Positions 20,664 through 28,751 of a stretch of 64,000 nucleotides of DNA are shown here, piece after piece (the first letter of the stretch is position 1; each line of letters starts with the position of its first letter). Origin of the DNA: Sunxiuqinia sp965230765 (GTDB lineage: Bacteria; Bacteroidota; Bacteroidia; Bacteroidales; Prolixibacteraceae); NCBI GenBank assembly GCA_965230765.1, contig CBDDLR010000001.1, positions 1 to 64,000 of the forward strand, read 5' to 3'. The position numbers and the translations under genes were made by a program. Below the pieces are notes generated by a model. It was not told the DNA's origin, did no database searches, and was given only the letters and a program-made list of their open reading frames with translations.

Positions 20664-20726
20664 ATGACGGTCAAGAAAAAAATTTATCAACTTTATAAGC
20701 TTAATGCGTTTGCCCTACATGAGTAG
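20664..20726 (+). CDS. Candidate carA leader peptide (20 residues)
   Basis: A 20-codon frame, starting MTVKKKIYQ and ending NAFALHE before TAG, lies in the carA leader. Its last seven codons form the ascending arm and loop of the terminator hairpin at 20703-20743, and its stop codon lies in the descending arm. It has three consecutive Lys codons and no Arg codon, so it would not sense arginine in the classical way. A ribosome that reaches the stop would cover the ascending arm of the hairpin and keep it from forming. This is the geometry of the E. coli pyrBI leader, where close coupling of ribosome and polymerase under low UTP allows readthrough. Expression of the peptide is not proven. Confidence 0.6.
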   Translation: MTVKKKIYQLYKLNAFALHE

Positions 20727-20743
20727 CCAGACGCATTTTTTTT
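20703..20743 (+). terminator. Intrinsic terminator (attenuator) in the carA leader
   Basis: AATGCGT (20703-20709) pairs with ACGCATT (20731-20737). An inner stem CTAC/GTAG closes an ATGA loop, with a few more pairs between. Eight T residues follow (20736-20743). The hairpin ends 22 bases before the carA ATG and downstream of the carA promoter, so termination here would stop carAB transcription unless it is prevented. Confidence 0.75.
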
Positions 20744-20765
20744 AATTTAAAACAGCGATCATAAA

Positions 20766-21848
20766 ATGACAGAGGCAAAAAAAGTCAGTTTGATTTTGGA
20801 AGATGGAACCCGGTTTGAAGGGAAATCATTTGGTTACGACAAATCAGTAGCCGGAGAGGTAGTTTTTTACACTGCCATGACCGGTTACCCGGAAAGTTTA
20901 ACAGATCCTTCATATACCGGACAAATCCTTGTATCTACTTACCCAATGATTGGAAACTACGGTGTACCAATTGATTTACAGAAACGTGGCATTTATGAGC
21001 ATTACGAATCTCACAAAGTTCATATCAGCGGACTAATTATTTCTGATTATTCGGATGAATACAGCCATTGGAACGCCATGAAAAGCCTTGGCGATTGGTT
21101 AAAAGAATGGGGGGTTCCCGGGCTATATGATATTGATACCCGCGCATTGACAAAGATTCTTCGCGAAAAAGGATCAATGCTTGGCAAAATTGAATTTGTA
21201 GAAGAGCCTGTTGAACTTTATGATCCAAACAAAGAAAACCTGGTTGCCGTAGCAAGCACAAAAGAACGGGAAGAATATGGAGAAGGTGACTACCGTGTTG
21301 TTTTGGTAGATTGTGGTGTGAAAAACAATATTATCCGCTGTCTTTTAGATCGGAACACAACTGTGATCCGGGTTCCCTGGAACTACGACTTCTCAAAAGA
21401 AGATTACGACGGGGTATTTCTTTCAAATGGGCCTGGTGACCCTGCCATGTGCGATGAAACCGTTCAGAACATTAGCAAAGCTATTGAAGCTGAAAAACCA
21501 ATTATGGGAATTTGCCTGGGCAATCAGCTGCTTGCCAGAGCTGCTGGAGCAGAAACATACAAACTGAAATATGGGCACAGAAGCCATAACCAACCCGTTT
21601 TGTTGATTGGTAGTGATCGTTGTTTCATCACCTCACAAAACCATGGATATGCCATAAAAACTGATTCACTGCCATCAGACTGGGAGCCAATGTTCGTCAA
21701 TGTAAACGATGAGACCAACGAAGGTATTCGTCATAAAAGCAAACCATTTTTCTCTACTCAGTTTCACCCGGAAGCATCCAGTGGGCCTGTTGATACAGAA
21801 TACCTTTTTGATGAGTTCATCGAAAACATCAAGAAAAATAAAAACTAG
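20766..21848 (+). CDS. carA: Carbamoyl-phosphate synthase small subunit
   Basis: 360 residues. The glutaminase subunit hydrolyses glutamine and feeds ammonia to CarB. The N-terminal CPSase domain starts VSLILEDGTRFEGKSFG. The C-terminal class I amidotransferase domain has VFLSNGPGDP, the nucleophile Cys in PIMGICLGNQLLA, and the His/Glu pair in TQFHPEASSGP. It lies downstream of the attenuator. The product serves both pyrimidine synthesis and the adjacent succinylornithine carbamoyltransferase. carB follows after an inserted cassette of about 460 bases. Confidence 0.96.
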   Translation: MTEAKKVSLILEDGTRFEGKSFGYDKSVAGEVVFYTAMTGYPESLTDPSYTGQILVSTYPMIGNYGVPIDLQKRGIYEHYESHKVHISGLIISDYSDEYSHWNAMKSLGDWLKEWGVPGLYDIDTRALTKILREKGSMLGKIEFVEEPVELYDPNKENLVAVASTKEREEYGEGDYRVVLVDCGVKNNIIRCLLDRNTTVIRVPWNYDFSKEDYDGVFLSNGPGDPAMCDETVQNISKAIEAEKPIMGICLGNQLLARAAGAETYKLKYGHRSHNQPVLLIGSDRCFITSQNHGYAIKTDSLPSDWEPMFVNVNDETNEGIRHKSKPFFSTQFHPEASSGPVDTEYLFDEFIENIKKNKN

Positions 21849-21852
21849 TAAC

Positions 21853-21890
21853 TGATTGACGATTGACGAAATACGATTGACGATTAACGA
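21853..21890. repeat. Left flank of the four-helix cassette: ATTGACG-type repeats
   Basis: GATTGACGATTGACGAAATA is followed by CGATTGACGATTAACG, several degenerate copies of a 7-9 base unit. The complement of this tract resembles the AATCGTAAATCG tract after the gene (22246-22290), so the two flanks form an imperfect inverted repeat. Confidence 0.65.
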
Positions 21891-21891
21891 A

Positions 21892-22254
21892 ATGAACAAA
21901 CAACAACTTGAAAATAGATTGATCGATTTTGCTGTCAGAGTAATCAAATTTTGTCAAAGAATGCCAAACACACGAGAAGGCAACTACATTGCCGGGCAAA
22001 TGATCAGGTCAGGCAATTCTCCAGCATTCAATTATGGCGAAGCCGTTGATGCTGAAAGCAAGAAAGACATGATTCATAAAATGAAGATTATATTGAAAGA
22101 ACTGAGAGAAACACAAATTGCCTTAAAGATTACAGAAAAAGCCAAGGTATATTCAGATATAAATGAGAACAAATATTTAATAGAAGAATCCAATGAACTA
22201 ATTTCAATATTTGTAGCGTCTGTTCGCACTCTCAGAAAAAATCAACAATCGTAA
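21892..22254 (+). CDS. Four-helix-bundle protein (S23/IVP family)
   Basis: About 120 residues from the ATG at 21892. An earlier in-frame start near 21856 would be translated from the flanking repeat, so I reject it. The sequence shows the family pattern: LENRLIDFAVRVIKFC, then GNYIAGQMIRSGNSPAFNYGEA, then KKDMIHKMKIILKELRET. The family was first seen inside 23S intervening sequences and is common as free-standing genes in Bacteroidota; its function is unknown. Here it is inserted between carA and carB, in the same direction, within degenerate inverted repeats. It probably rides on the carAB transcript. Confidence 0.85.
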   Translation: MNKQQLENRLIDFAVRVIKFCQRMPNTREGNYIAGQMIRSGNSPAFNYGEAVDAESKKDMIHKMKIILKELRETQIALKITEKAKVYSDINENKYLIEESNELISIFVASVRTLRKNQQS

Positions 22255-22290
22255 ATCGAATTTCGTAAATCGTAAATCGTAAGTCGTAAA
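22246..22290. repeat. Right flank of the four-helix cassette: AATCGTA-type repeats
   Basis: The tract runs CAATCGTAAATCGAATTTCG and then further CGTAAAT units up to about 22290. It overlaps the end of the four-helix gene and is inverted with respect to the left flank. Confidence 0.65.
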
Positions 22291-22311
22291 TAAAGAATAA
22301 CAAAATAAATT

Positions 22312-25300
22312 ATGAGATTAAATACCAACATAAAAAAAGCCATCGTTCTTGGATCGGGAGCACTGAAAATTGGTGAAGCCGGGGAGTTTGACTATTCCGG
22401 GTCACAAGCTTTGAAGGCATTAAAAGAAGAAGGTGTTGAAACTGTCCTCATCAACCCAAACATTGCCACCATCCAGACTTCCGAAGAAATTGCCGATAAA
22501 ATATATTTCTTACCAGTTACCCCTTACTTTGTTGAGCAGGTAATTAAAAAAGAAAAACCTGACGGAATACTGCTGGCCTTTGGCGGGCAAACAGCACTAA
22601 ACTGCGGGGTAAAACTTTACGAAAAAGGAATTCTTGAAGAACACAATATTGAAGTTGTTGGTACACCTGTTCAGGCAATTATCGACACAGAAGACCGCGA
22701 AATATTTGCCGGAAAATTAGGGGAAATCGATGTACATACCCCTAGAAGTGTTGCCTGTGTGAATATGAAAGAAGCCAAGCAGGCTGCTAAAGATCTTGGG
22801 TTCCCAATAATTATCAGAGCTGCTTATACCTTAGGTGGAATGGGTAGCGGATTCTGCAGCAACGATGAAGAGCTTGACAAGCTGGCATCGAATGCATTTT
22901 CCTACTCACCCCAGATTTTGGTTGAAGAATCGTTAAAAGGATGGAAAGAGGTTGAATACGAAGTTGTACGCGATAAATACGACAACTGCATCACCGTTTG
23001 TAACATGGAAAACTTCGACCCACTCGGTATTCACACCGGGGAGAGTATCGTGGTTGCTCCATCACAAACACTTTCTAATGCTGAATATCATAAACTGCGT
23101 GCCATTGCCATCAAAATTATTCGCCACATCGGTGTAGTTGGTGAATGTAATGTGCAGTTTACGCTTGATCCGTTTTCTGAAGATTACCGTGTAATTGAAG
23201 TGAATGCACGACTTTCACGTTCTTCTGCACTGGCATCGAAAGCTACAGGATACCCATTGGCATTTGTTGCTGCAAAGTTGGGATTAGGTTATGGCTTACA
23301 TGAACTTAAAAATTCGGTAACCAAAGTAACCACCGCTTGTTTTGAGCCTGCACTTGACTACATTGTTTGTAAAATACCTCGTTGGGACTTGAATAAATTT
23401 AGCGGTGTTTCCAAAAACATTGGAAGTTCAATGAAGTCAGTCGGTGAAATCATGTCCATTGGACGTAGCTTTGAAGAAGCCATTCAGAAAGGTATTCGAA
23501 TGATTGGGCTGGGCATGCACGGTTTTGTGGGAAACAAAGAGGAAATTACCATTGAGCAAATCGATGAAGAATTGATCAACCCTACTGACCGCCGGATTTT
23601 TGCTATTGCAGCTGCCTTTGACAAAGGTTACAGTATTGAAGACATTTACGACAAAACAAAAATTGATCGCTGGTTCCTTCAGAAACTACACAAAATACAT
23701 AAACTGAAGAATGAGCTGGCAGAACTTAATCAATTAGACCAGCTTTCTGATGAATTATTGCTGAAAACCAAAAAGGCAGGATTCTCTGACTTCCAGATTG
23801 GCCGCCTTATTACCGATGCACCAGGAAAAGACATGTTCAAAAAACTGGTTGAAGTAAGGGAATACAGAAAAAGTAAAGGTATACTTCCTTCAGTAAAACA
23901 AATTGACACACTTGCGGGAGAATATCCAGCTCAGACCAATTACCTGTACATGACCTACAACGGTACTGAGCATGATGTTGAGTTTACCAATGACGATAAG
24001 TCTGTAGTTGTACTTGGCTCAGGAGCCTACCGTATTGGTAGTTCGGTTGAGTTTGACTGGTGTTCTGTAAATGCAGTTAGTACGATCCGAAAAGAAGGAT
24101 ACCGATCCATCATGATCAATTATAATCCTGAAACGGTTAGTACCGACTATGACACCTGCGATCGCCTTTTCTTCGATGAGCTTTCATTTGAGCGAGTGAT
24201 GGACATCATCGATCTGGAAAACCCAAAAGGTGTGATACTTTCTGTGGGAGGACAAATTCCGAATAACCTGGCCATGAAACTGGATAGCCAGAATGTGCCA
24301 ATTTTGGGAACTTCAGCCCAAATGATTGACAATGCCGAGGACCGTAAAAAATTCAGCTCATTGCTTGACGATCTTGGAGTGGACCAACCACGTTGGAGTG
24401 AGTTGACCAGCATTAATGATATTTACAAATTCGTTGAAGAAGTTGGTTTCCCGTTGCTGATCCGTCCTTCTTATGTGTTATCCGGGGCAGCGATGAATGT
24501 TGTTTCCAACAAAGACCAACTGGAACATTTCCTAAACCTTGCTGCTGATGTATCGAAAGAACATCCGGTGGTGGTTTCTGAATTTATTGAGCAGGCAAAG
24601 GAAATTGAAATTGATGCGGTAGCTGACAAGGGCGAAGTTGTGGCGTATGCAATTTCAGAACACGTAGAGTTCGCTGGTGTACACTCTGGCGATGCAACCA
24701 TCGTTTTCCCACCACAAAAATTATACGTGGAAACGATCCGCAGAATTAAAAAGATTTCTCGCCAAACCGCCAAGGCATTGAATATTTCAGGGCCTTTCAA
24801 TATGCAGTTCCTGGCAAAAGATAATGACATTAAGGTAATCGAATGTAACCTCCGTGCTTCAAGGAGTTTCCCATTTGTATCGAAAGTAATGAAAATCAAT
24901 TTAATTGAAATTGCTACTCAAGTGATGCTGGGTACTCCATACAACAAACCAGACAAGTCCTTATTTGAACTGGATTATGTTGGCGTAAAAGCACCACAGT
25001 TTTCTTTTGCACGACTGCTAAATGCTGACCCCGTCCTTGGAGTGGACATGTCATCAACCGGGGAGGTAGCTTGTATTGGCGATGATTACTACGAAGCCAT
25101 TCTAAAATCAATGCTTTCGGTTGGATACAGATTTCCAAAGAAAAACATATTGATTTCTTCAGGACCTGCCCGTTCTAAACTGGAACTGCTAACAAGTGCA
25201 CGCATGTTATCGGAACGTGGTTACAACATCTTTGCAACCGAAGGTACTCATCGTTTCCTTCGCGAAAACAAGGTGAAGTCGACCATGTTACACTGGCCAG

Positions 25301-25548
25301 ATGAAGAAGATCAGCAACCAAATACGATCGAATATTTGCGTGAGAAAAAGATTGATTTGGTCATCAACATTCCGAAAAACTACACCAAACGTGAGTTGAG
25401 TAATGGATATAAAATCCGCAGGAATTCGATTGACTTTAACATTCCGCTAATAACAAACGCCAGAGTAGCAAGTGCGTTTATTTATGCGATATGCAAATAC
25501 ACAGCAGATGATATAGCGATTAAAAGCTGGAACGAATATAAAAGCTAA
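22312..25548 (+). CDS. carB: Carbamoyl-phosphate synthase large subunit
   Basis: 1078 residues, full length. Two homologous halves each carry an ATP-grasp unit. The first starts KAIVLGSGALKIGEAGEFDYS, with IIRAAYTLGGMGSG. The second starts VVVLGSGAYRIGSSVEFDW, with LIRPSYVLSGAAM. A C-terminal MGS-like allosteric domain follows from about 940 (ILISSGPARSKLELL). It makes carbamoyl phosphate from bicarbonate, ammonia and two ATP. A good terminator follows directly. Confidence 0.97.
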   Translation: MRLNTNIKKAIVLGSGALKIGEAGEFDYSGSQALKALKEEGVETVLINPNIATIQTSEEIADKIYFLPVTPYFVEQVIKKEKPDGILLAFGGQTALNCGVKLYEKGILEEHNIEVVGTPVQAIIDTEDREIFAGKLGEIDVHTPRSVACVNMKEAKQAAKDLGFPIIIRAAYTLGGMGSGFCSNDEELDKLASNAFSYSPQILVEESLKGWKEVEYEVVRDKYDNCITVCNMENFDPLGIHTGESIVVAPSQTLSNAEYHKLRAIAIKIIRHIGVVGECNVQFTLDPFSEDYRVIEVNARLSRSSALASKATGYPLAFVAAKLGLGYGLHELKNSVTKVTTACFEPALDYIVCKIPRWDLNKFSGVSKNIGSSMKSVGEIMSIGRSFEEAIQKGIRMIGLGMHGFVGNKEEITIEQIDEELINPTDRRIFAIAAAFDKGYSIEDIYDKTKIDRWFLQKLHKIHKLKNELAELNQLDQLSDELLLKTKKAGFSDFQIGRLITDAPGKDMFKKLVEVREYRKSKGILPSVKQIDTLAGEYPAQTNYLYMTYNGTEHDVEFTNDDKSVVVLGSGAYRIGSSVEFDWCSVNAVSTIRKEGYRSIMINYNPETVSTDYDTCDRLFFDELSFERVMDIIDLENPKGVILSVGGQIPNNLAMKLDSQNVPILGTSAQMIDNAEDRKKFSSLLDDLGVDQPRWSELTSINDIYKFVEEVGFPLLIRPSYVLSGAAMNVVSNKDQLEHFLNLAADVSKEHPVVVSEFIEQAKEIEIDAVADKGEVVAYAISEHVEFAGVHSGDATIVFPPQKLYVETIRRIKKISRQTAKALNISGPFNMQFLAKDNDIKVIECNLRASRSFPFVSKVMKINLIEIATQVMLGTPYNKPDKSLFELDYVGVKAPQFSFARLLNADPVLGVDMSSTGEVACIGDDYYEAILKSMLSVGYRFPKKNILISSGPARSKLELLTSARMLSERGYNIFATEGTHRFLRENKVKSTMLHWPDEEDQQPNTIEYLREKKIDLVINIPKNYTKRELSNGYKIRRNSIDFNIPLITNARVASAFIYAICKYTADDIAIKSWNEYKS

Positions 25549-25555
25549 ACTGAAG

Positions 25556-25584
25556 AAACCGTCTCACATCGAGGCGGTTTTTTT
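25556..25584 (+). terminator. Terminator after carB
   Basis: AAACCG...CTC pairs with GAG...CGGTTT and is followed by seven T residues. It lies 7 bases after the carB stop. Confidence 0.85.
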
Positions 25585-25612
25585 ATTTCAATTAAGGGCT
25601 ATTTCACTTTTA

Positions 25613-25642
25613 TTTGTCTTATTTTTAAGTACTGTATTTTTG
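25613..25642 (+). promoter_or_regulatory. Promoter of the secreted phosphatase/nuclease gene
   Basis: TTTG, 18 bases, then TATTTTTG, close to the Bacteroidota consensus, 13 bases ahead of the ATG at 25656. The resulting leader is very short. Confidence 0.6.
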
Positions 25643-25655
25643 AAACTGAAAAATC

Positions 25656-26570
25656 ATGAAGCCTGCAATCATCCTCTCTTTTCTTTTATTATCGTTTGTT
25701 AACTACTCAGTCGGACAAAATTTCCAAGCTGTTTCTGATTATGTCCAAAACAACAATGACAGCGTCAGAAATCCAGCTAATGACTGGAAAAAGAATCGCG
25801 TTCGCTTGATTACCTACAACATTCGTTACGACAATCCGGAAGATGGAGAAAATGCGTGGGACAAGCGTAAAGATGAAGTAATCGCTTTGCTGAAGTTTCA
25901 CAAAGCTGATGTTTTTGGTTTGCAGGAAGCACTTTACAAGCAGGTTACTTATATTGAAGATCAGATACCCAGTTTTAACCGGGTTGGTGTTGGCCGCGAT
26001 AATGGAAGGGCTTCAGGTGAATACTCACCTATTTTTTACAATTCCCGCAAGTATCAGCTAAAAACCCATGGGTGGTTCTGGCTTTCACGAACCCCTGAAA
26101 ACCCAAGCAAAGGTTGGGATGCTGCCCTACCCCGCATTTGCACCTACGTCCTGCTGGAAGACTACGACAGACATAAATCCTTCTGGGTATTCAACACACA
26201 CTTTGATCATAAAGGGGAAAAAGCCAGGCTAAAATCTGCCCGTCTTATATTGAATAAGATTAATGAACTGAACGAAAAAGATCATCCTGTAATTTTAATG
26301 GGCGATTTTAATTTTACTCCAGACTCAAAACCATATTCGAGAATTGACAATGTTTTTTATGACAGCAAATTGGTTACTATTGAACCCGCTTATGGGCCGG
26401 AAGGAACCTACAATGGCTTTGATTTTAGTAGTCCATTGGATCAACGAATTGATTATATTTTTGTAAAAGGAAAAACTTCAGTCCTTAAATATGGTGTGCT
26501 TTCCGATTCCAAAGACCAACGCTACCCTTCAGACCATTTGCCTGTGTTTGTTGAGATTGGGGTGAGGTAA
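25656..26570 (+). CDS. Secreted endonuclease/exonuclease/phosphatase-family protein
   Basis: 304 residues with a signal peptide (MKPAIILSFLLLSFVNYSVGQ). The fold is the metal-dependent EEP type: LITYNIRYDNP at the start, FGLQEALYKQ with the metal Glu, NTHFDHKG, ILMGDFNFTPDS, and YPSDHLPVFVEI with the catalytic Asp-His. Bacteroidota have many such exported proteins acting on phosphodiesters or sugar phosphates. I cannot choose the substrate. It has its own promoter and no operon partner. Confidence 0.9.
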   Translation: MKPAIILSFLLLSFVNYSVGQNFQAVSDYVQNNNDSVRNPANDWKKNRVRLITYNIRYDNPEDGENAWDKRKDEVIALLKFHKADVFGLQEALYKQVTYIEDQIPSFNRVGVGRDNGRASGEYSPIFYNSRKYQLKTHGWFWLSRTPENPSKGWDAALPRICTYVLLEDYDRHKSFWVFNTHFDHKGEKARLKSARLILNKINELNEKDHPVILMGDFNFTPDSKPYSRIDNVFYDSKLVTIEPAYGPEGTYNGFDFSSPLDQRIDYIFVKGKTSVLKYGVLSDSKDQRYPSDHLPVFVEIGVR

Positions 26571-26633
26571 TGAGTGAGGCGTTTTATAACCAGCTTCTTA
26601 TCGAAATTAAAAATATCAACACCTGACATGGTG

Positions 26634-26996
26634 CTACCCATTCAATTTCTTTTGTAGTTCCAGTCCTTTTCTTGTAAGTCGGTATTTTTGTTTAGGATGA
26701 TAAGGATTATCAGGAAATGTTCTTTCAAGATATTTCTCGCTTAAAGCTGGCTCAAGGTAATTATTTGTGAAATTTTCTCTATTTGACAAATCAAGTAGTT
26801 TCATTATCTCTGCCCGACTCATCTCATTTTCAACAACCAAAACGATCTCACCTATTGACCTTTTTACTTGTCCGGTAACTTGTCCGGTAACTTGTCCGGT
26901 TTTATTTTCAAAAGCCATTCGATAAACAATCACCCGAAAGGAATCATCCTGAATAAATTCAGGCTCGGATACATCATTTAACCTGTATTGTAGAGA
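26634..26996 (-). pseudogene. C-terminal remnant of an AlbA_2-type ATP-binding/Fic-like regulator
   Basis: The frame reads from a stop at 26997-26999 without an ATG; the first usable codon is a GTG at 26933. The product keeps a stretch SEPEFIQDDSFRVIVYR, three TGQV repeats, and a winged-helix-like tail (ENEMSRAEIMKLL then KQKYRLTRKG). This is the usual C-terminus of the long Schlafen/AlbA_2 or Fic-type proteins of about 450 residues with TGQV tracts. The N-terminal catalytic part is missing, so this looks like a truncated relic. A short active protein from the GTG is possible but less likely. Confidence 0.7.
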
Positions 26997-27054
26997 TTAG
27001 GCCAAGTATAATACTATAATATCATATAAGCTAAATTAAAAGATATACTTGACA

Positions 27055-27489
27055 TTAAGTTTTCTTACGAATTTTGAGGTTTATTTTTTTTTCTGATAAT
27101 TCAATTTTACCAGTTTCAATAGGAAGAAAATGTTTCCTCTTACCCTCTTCACTTTTAATTGAAAATCCTCCTATGCTTTGTTCAACTTTTCCCTTATTTT
27201 TACCTCCATGTGTTGGTTGCTGTGAATTACAATTTGGACATAGAAACCTAAGGTTTTTGGGCTTATTATTTCCATTAACCCCATCTTTGTGATCAAGAAT
27301 TAAATTAAGCTTTTTCCCATTCCATTGAAGAGGTTCAGTATAATATTTACAACATTCAATATCGCATCGTTCTGGAATAGAAGGAATTTGTTCTCTTCTC
27401 CATTTGAGATAATAACGTCTCACGGTTTTAGAGGATCGACGCCCTTTTTGATATCTCAATACTTCTTCGTTTGAATATTTGTATCTCAT
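27055..27489 (-). CDS. HNH endonuclease-like protein
   Basis: 144 residues. The HNH core lies at about residues 40-95: ERCDIECCKYYTEP with zinc-type cysteines, LILDHKDGVNGNN with the catalytic His, and NLRFLCPNCNSQQPTHGG. The N-terminus is basic with a possible helix-turn-helix (YSNEEVLRYQKGRRSSKTVRRY). It stands alone beside a gene relic, in an AT-rich patch. This fits a mobile or phage-derived nuclease, possibly a lone selfish gene. No intron or restriction partner is seen. Confidence 0.8.
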   Translation of the reverse strand: MRYKYSNEEVLRYQKGRRSSKTVRRYYLKWRREQIPSIPERCDIECCKYYTEPLQWNGKKLNLILDHKDGVNGNNKPKNLRFLCPNCNSQQPTHGGKNKGKVEQSIGGFSIKSEEGKRKHFLPIETGKIELSEKKINLKIRKKT

Positions 27490-27660
27490 TCTTTTATTTA
27501 GTTGAATCCATTTTTAATGTTCAATTTAATTAAAAATGAAACAAATTACACGAGGGTAACGATTTTTAATCGTCAATAAAATTTCCCTTGAACAACAATT
27601 TGAAGTTGAAAACTTCCACGCCCATTGAACTTTCCCTTTAACCTATTGTCATATTCATCA

Positions 27661-28704
27661 ATGAAAGTGGATTATATTATTGTTGGGCAAGGACTGGCTG
27701 GTACGCTGCTTTGTTGGGAGCTTCAAAAAAAGGGGGCTGATGTGTTGGTTATTGACAACCCAAATTACACAAAAGCATCGGATGTTGCTGCGGGTTTGGT
27801 GAACCCCGTCGTTTTTCGGCGTATGAACAAAAGCTGGCTGATTGATGAACTTTACCCACAACTTTTGAAAACATACCAAGAACTTGAAAATGAGTTGGGC
27901 ATCCGAGTTTTTTATCCTTTACCCATTAAAAAAGTTTTGGGTGAAGGCGAAGCTGATTTTTGGAAAAAGAAAGCAAGTGAAAATCAGCTTACTGAATTCA
28001 TCAATCCAAATCCAGGTTCAAAAAATTATGCTTTCGTAAATTCACCTTTTGGGATTGGAGAAGTTGAAAAAAGCGGACGGGTGGATTTAAAAAACCTGAT
28101 TTCCACATTCAGGGAAAAACTGATAACGGAGAATCGGTTAATTGAAGAAAAATTTCACTACGGTAGCATTCAGTTCAAAAAGGAAGAGCTTAATTACAAA
28201 AATATTTCAACCCAAAAGATTATCTTCTGTGAAGGGCACCAGGCATCACAAAATCCTTTTCTCAAGTTCATCCGGTATAGGCACACAAAAGGTGAAGTTC
28301 TGCGCATTAAAACAAAAAACTACCAATCCGATTTCATTCTTAACAAAGCCATGTTCCTGATGCCTGAAAAAGATCATTACTTTCGGCTTGGCGCCACATA
28401 CGATTGGCATGAGCTTTCTAATCGGATCACTCAAAAAGCAAAAGAAGAATTGCAGGAAAAGCTTTCAAAAGTATTTACGGATGAATATGAAATCGTTGAT
28501 CAGCAATCGGGCATTCGCCCCACCACGCATGATCGCCGACCAGTGATTGGCTTGCATCCGGATAAACCACAAATTGGTATTTTCAATGGGCTGGGTTCAA
28601 AAGGAACAATGCTGGGCCCCTATTTTGCGAAACAGTTTGTTCTTCTTCTGGAAGAAGAAATTGATGAGGTTCACCCGGAAGTAAATATAAACCGCTACCA
28701 ATAA
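27661..28704 (+). CDS. FAD-dependent oxidoreductase (DAO family)
   Basis: About 347 residues from ATG 27661, which puts the dinucleotide fold at the very start: VDYIIVGQGLAGTLLCWEL. A DAO-type substrate domain follows, and the C-terminal FAD motif is GIRPTTHDRRPVIG with FNGLGSKGTMLGP. An upstream in-frame start at 27625 would put 12 residues before the fold and is less likely. Relatives are glycine oxidase/ThiO and MnmC-like FAD domains. The substrate is not evident and the gene has no partner nearby. Confidence 0.88.
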   Translation: MKVDYIIVGQGLAGTLLCWELQKKGADVLVIDNPNYTKASDVAAGLVNPVVFRRMNKSWLIDELYPQLLKTYQELENELGIRVFYPLPIKKVLGEGEADFWKKKASENQLTEFINPNPGSKNYAFVNSPFGIGEVEKSGRVDLKNLISTFREKLITENRLIEEKFHYGSIQFKKEELNYKNISTQKIIFCEGHQASQNPFLKFIRYRHTKGEVLRIKTKNYQSDFILNKAMFLMPEKDHYFRLGATYDWHELSNRITQKAKEELQEKLSKVFTDEYEIVDQQSGIRPTTHDRRPVIGLHPDKPQIGIFNGLGSKGTMLGPYFAKQFVLLLEEEIDEVHPEVNINRYQ

Positions 28705-28706
28705 AA

Positions 28707-28730
28707 AAGGCCCGGAAAATTCCGAGCCTT
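28707..28730. terminator. Bidirectional terminator between convergent genes
   Basis: AAGGC-CGGAA pairs with TTCCG-GCCTT around a short AA loop, with A-rich sequence on the left and T-rich on the right. It separates the plus-strand oxidoreductase gene and the minus-strand 1161-residue gene. Confidence 0.75.
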
Positions 28731-28751
28731 AATCTATATCAATGATCAATC

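Noticed and set aside
20493..20726. 77-residue frame that starts inside argR
   Set aside because: Only the last 20 codons, from the ATG at 20664, sit in the carA leader; the longer version would need a start upstream of the promoter.
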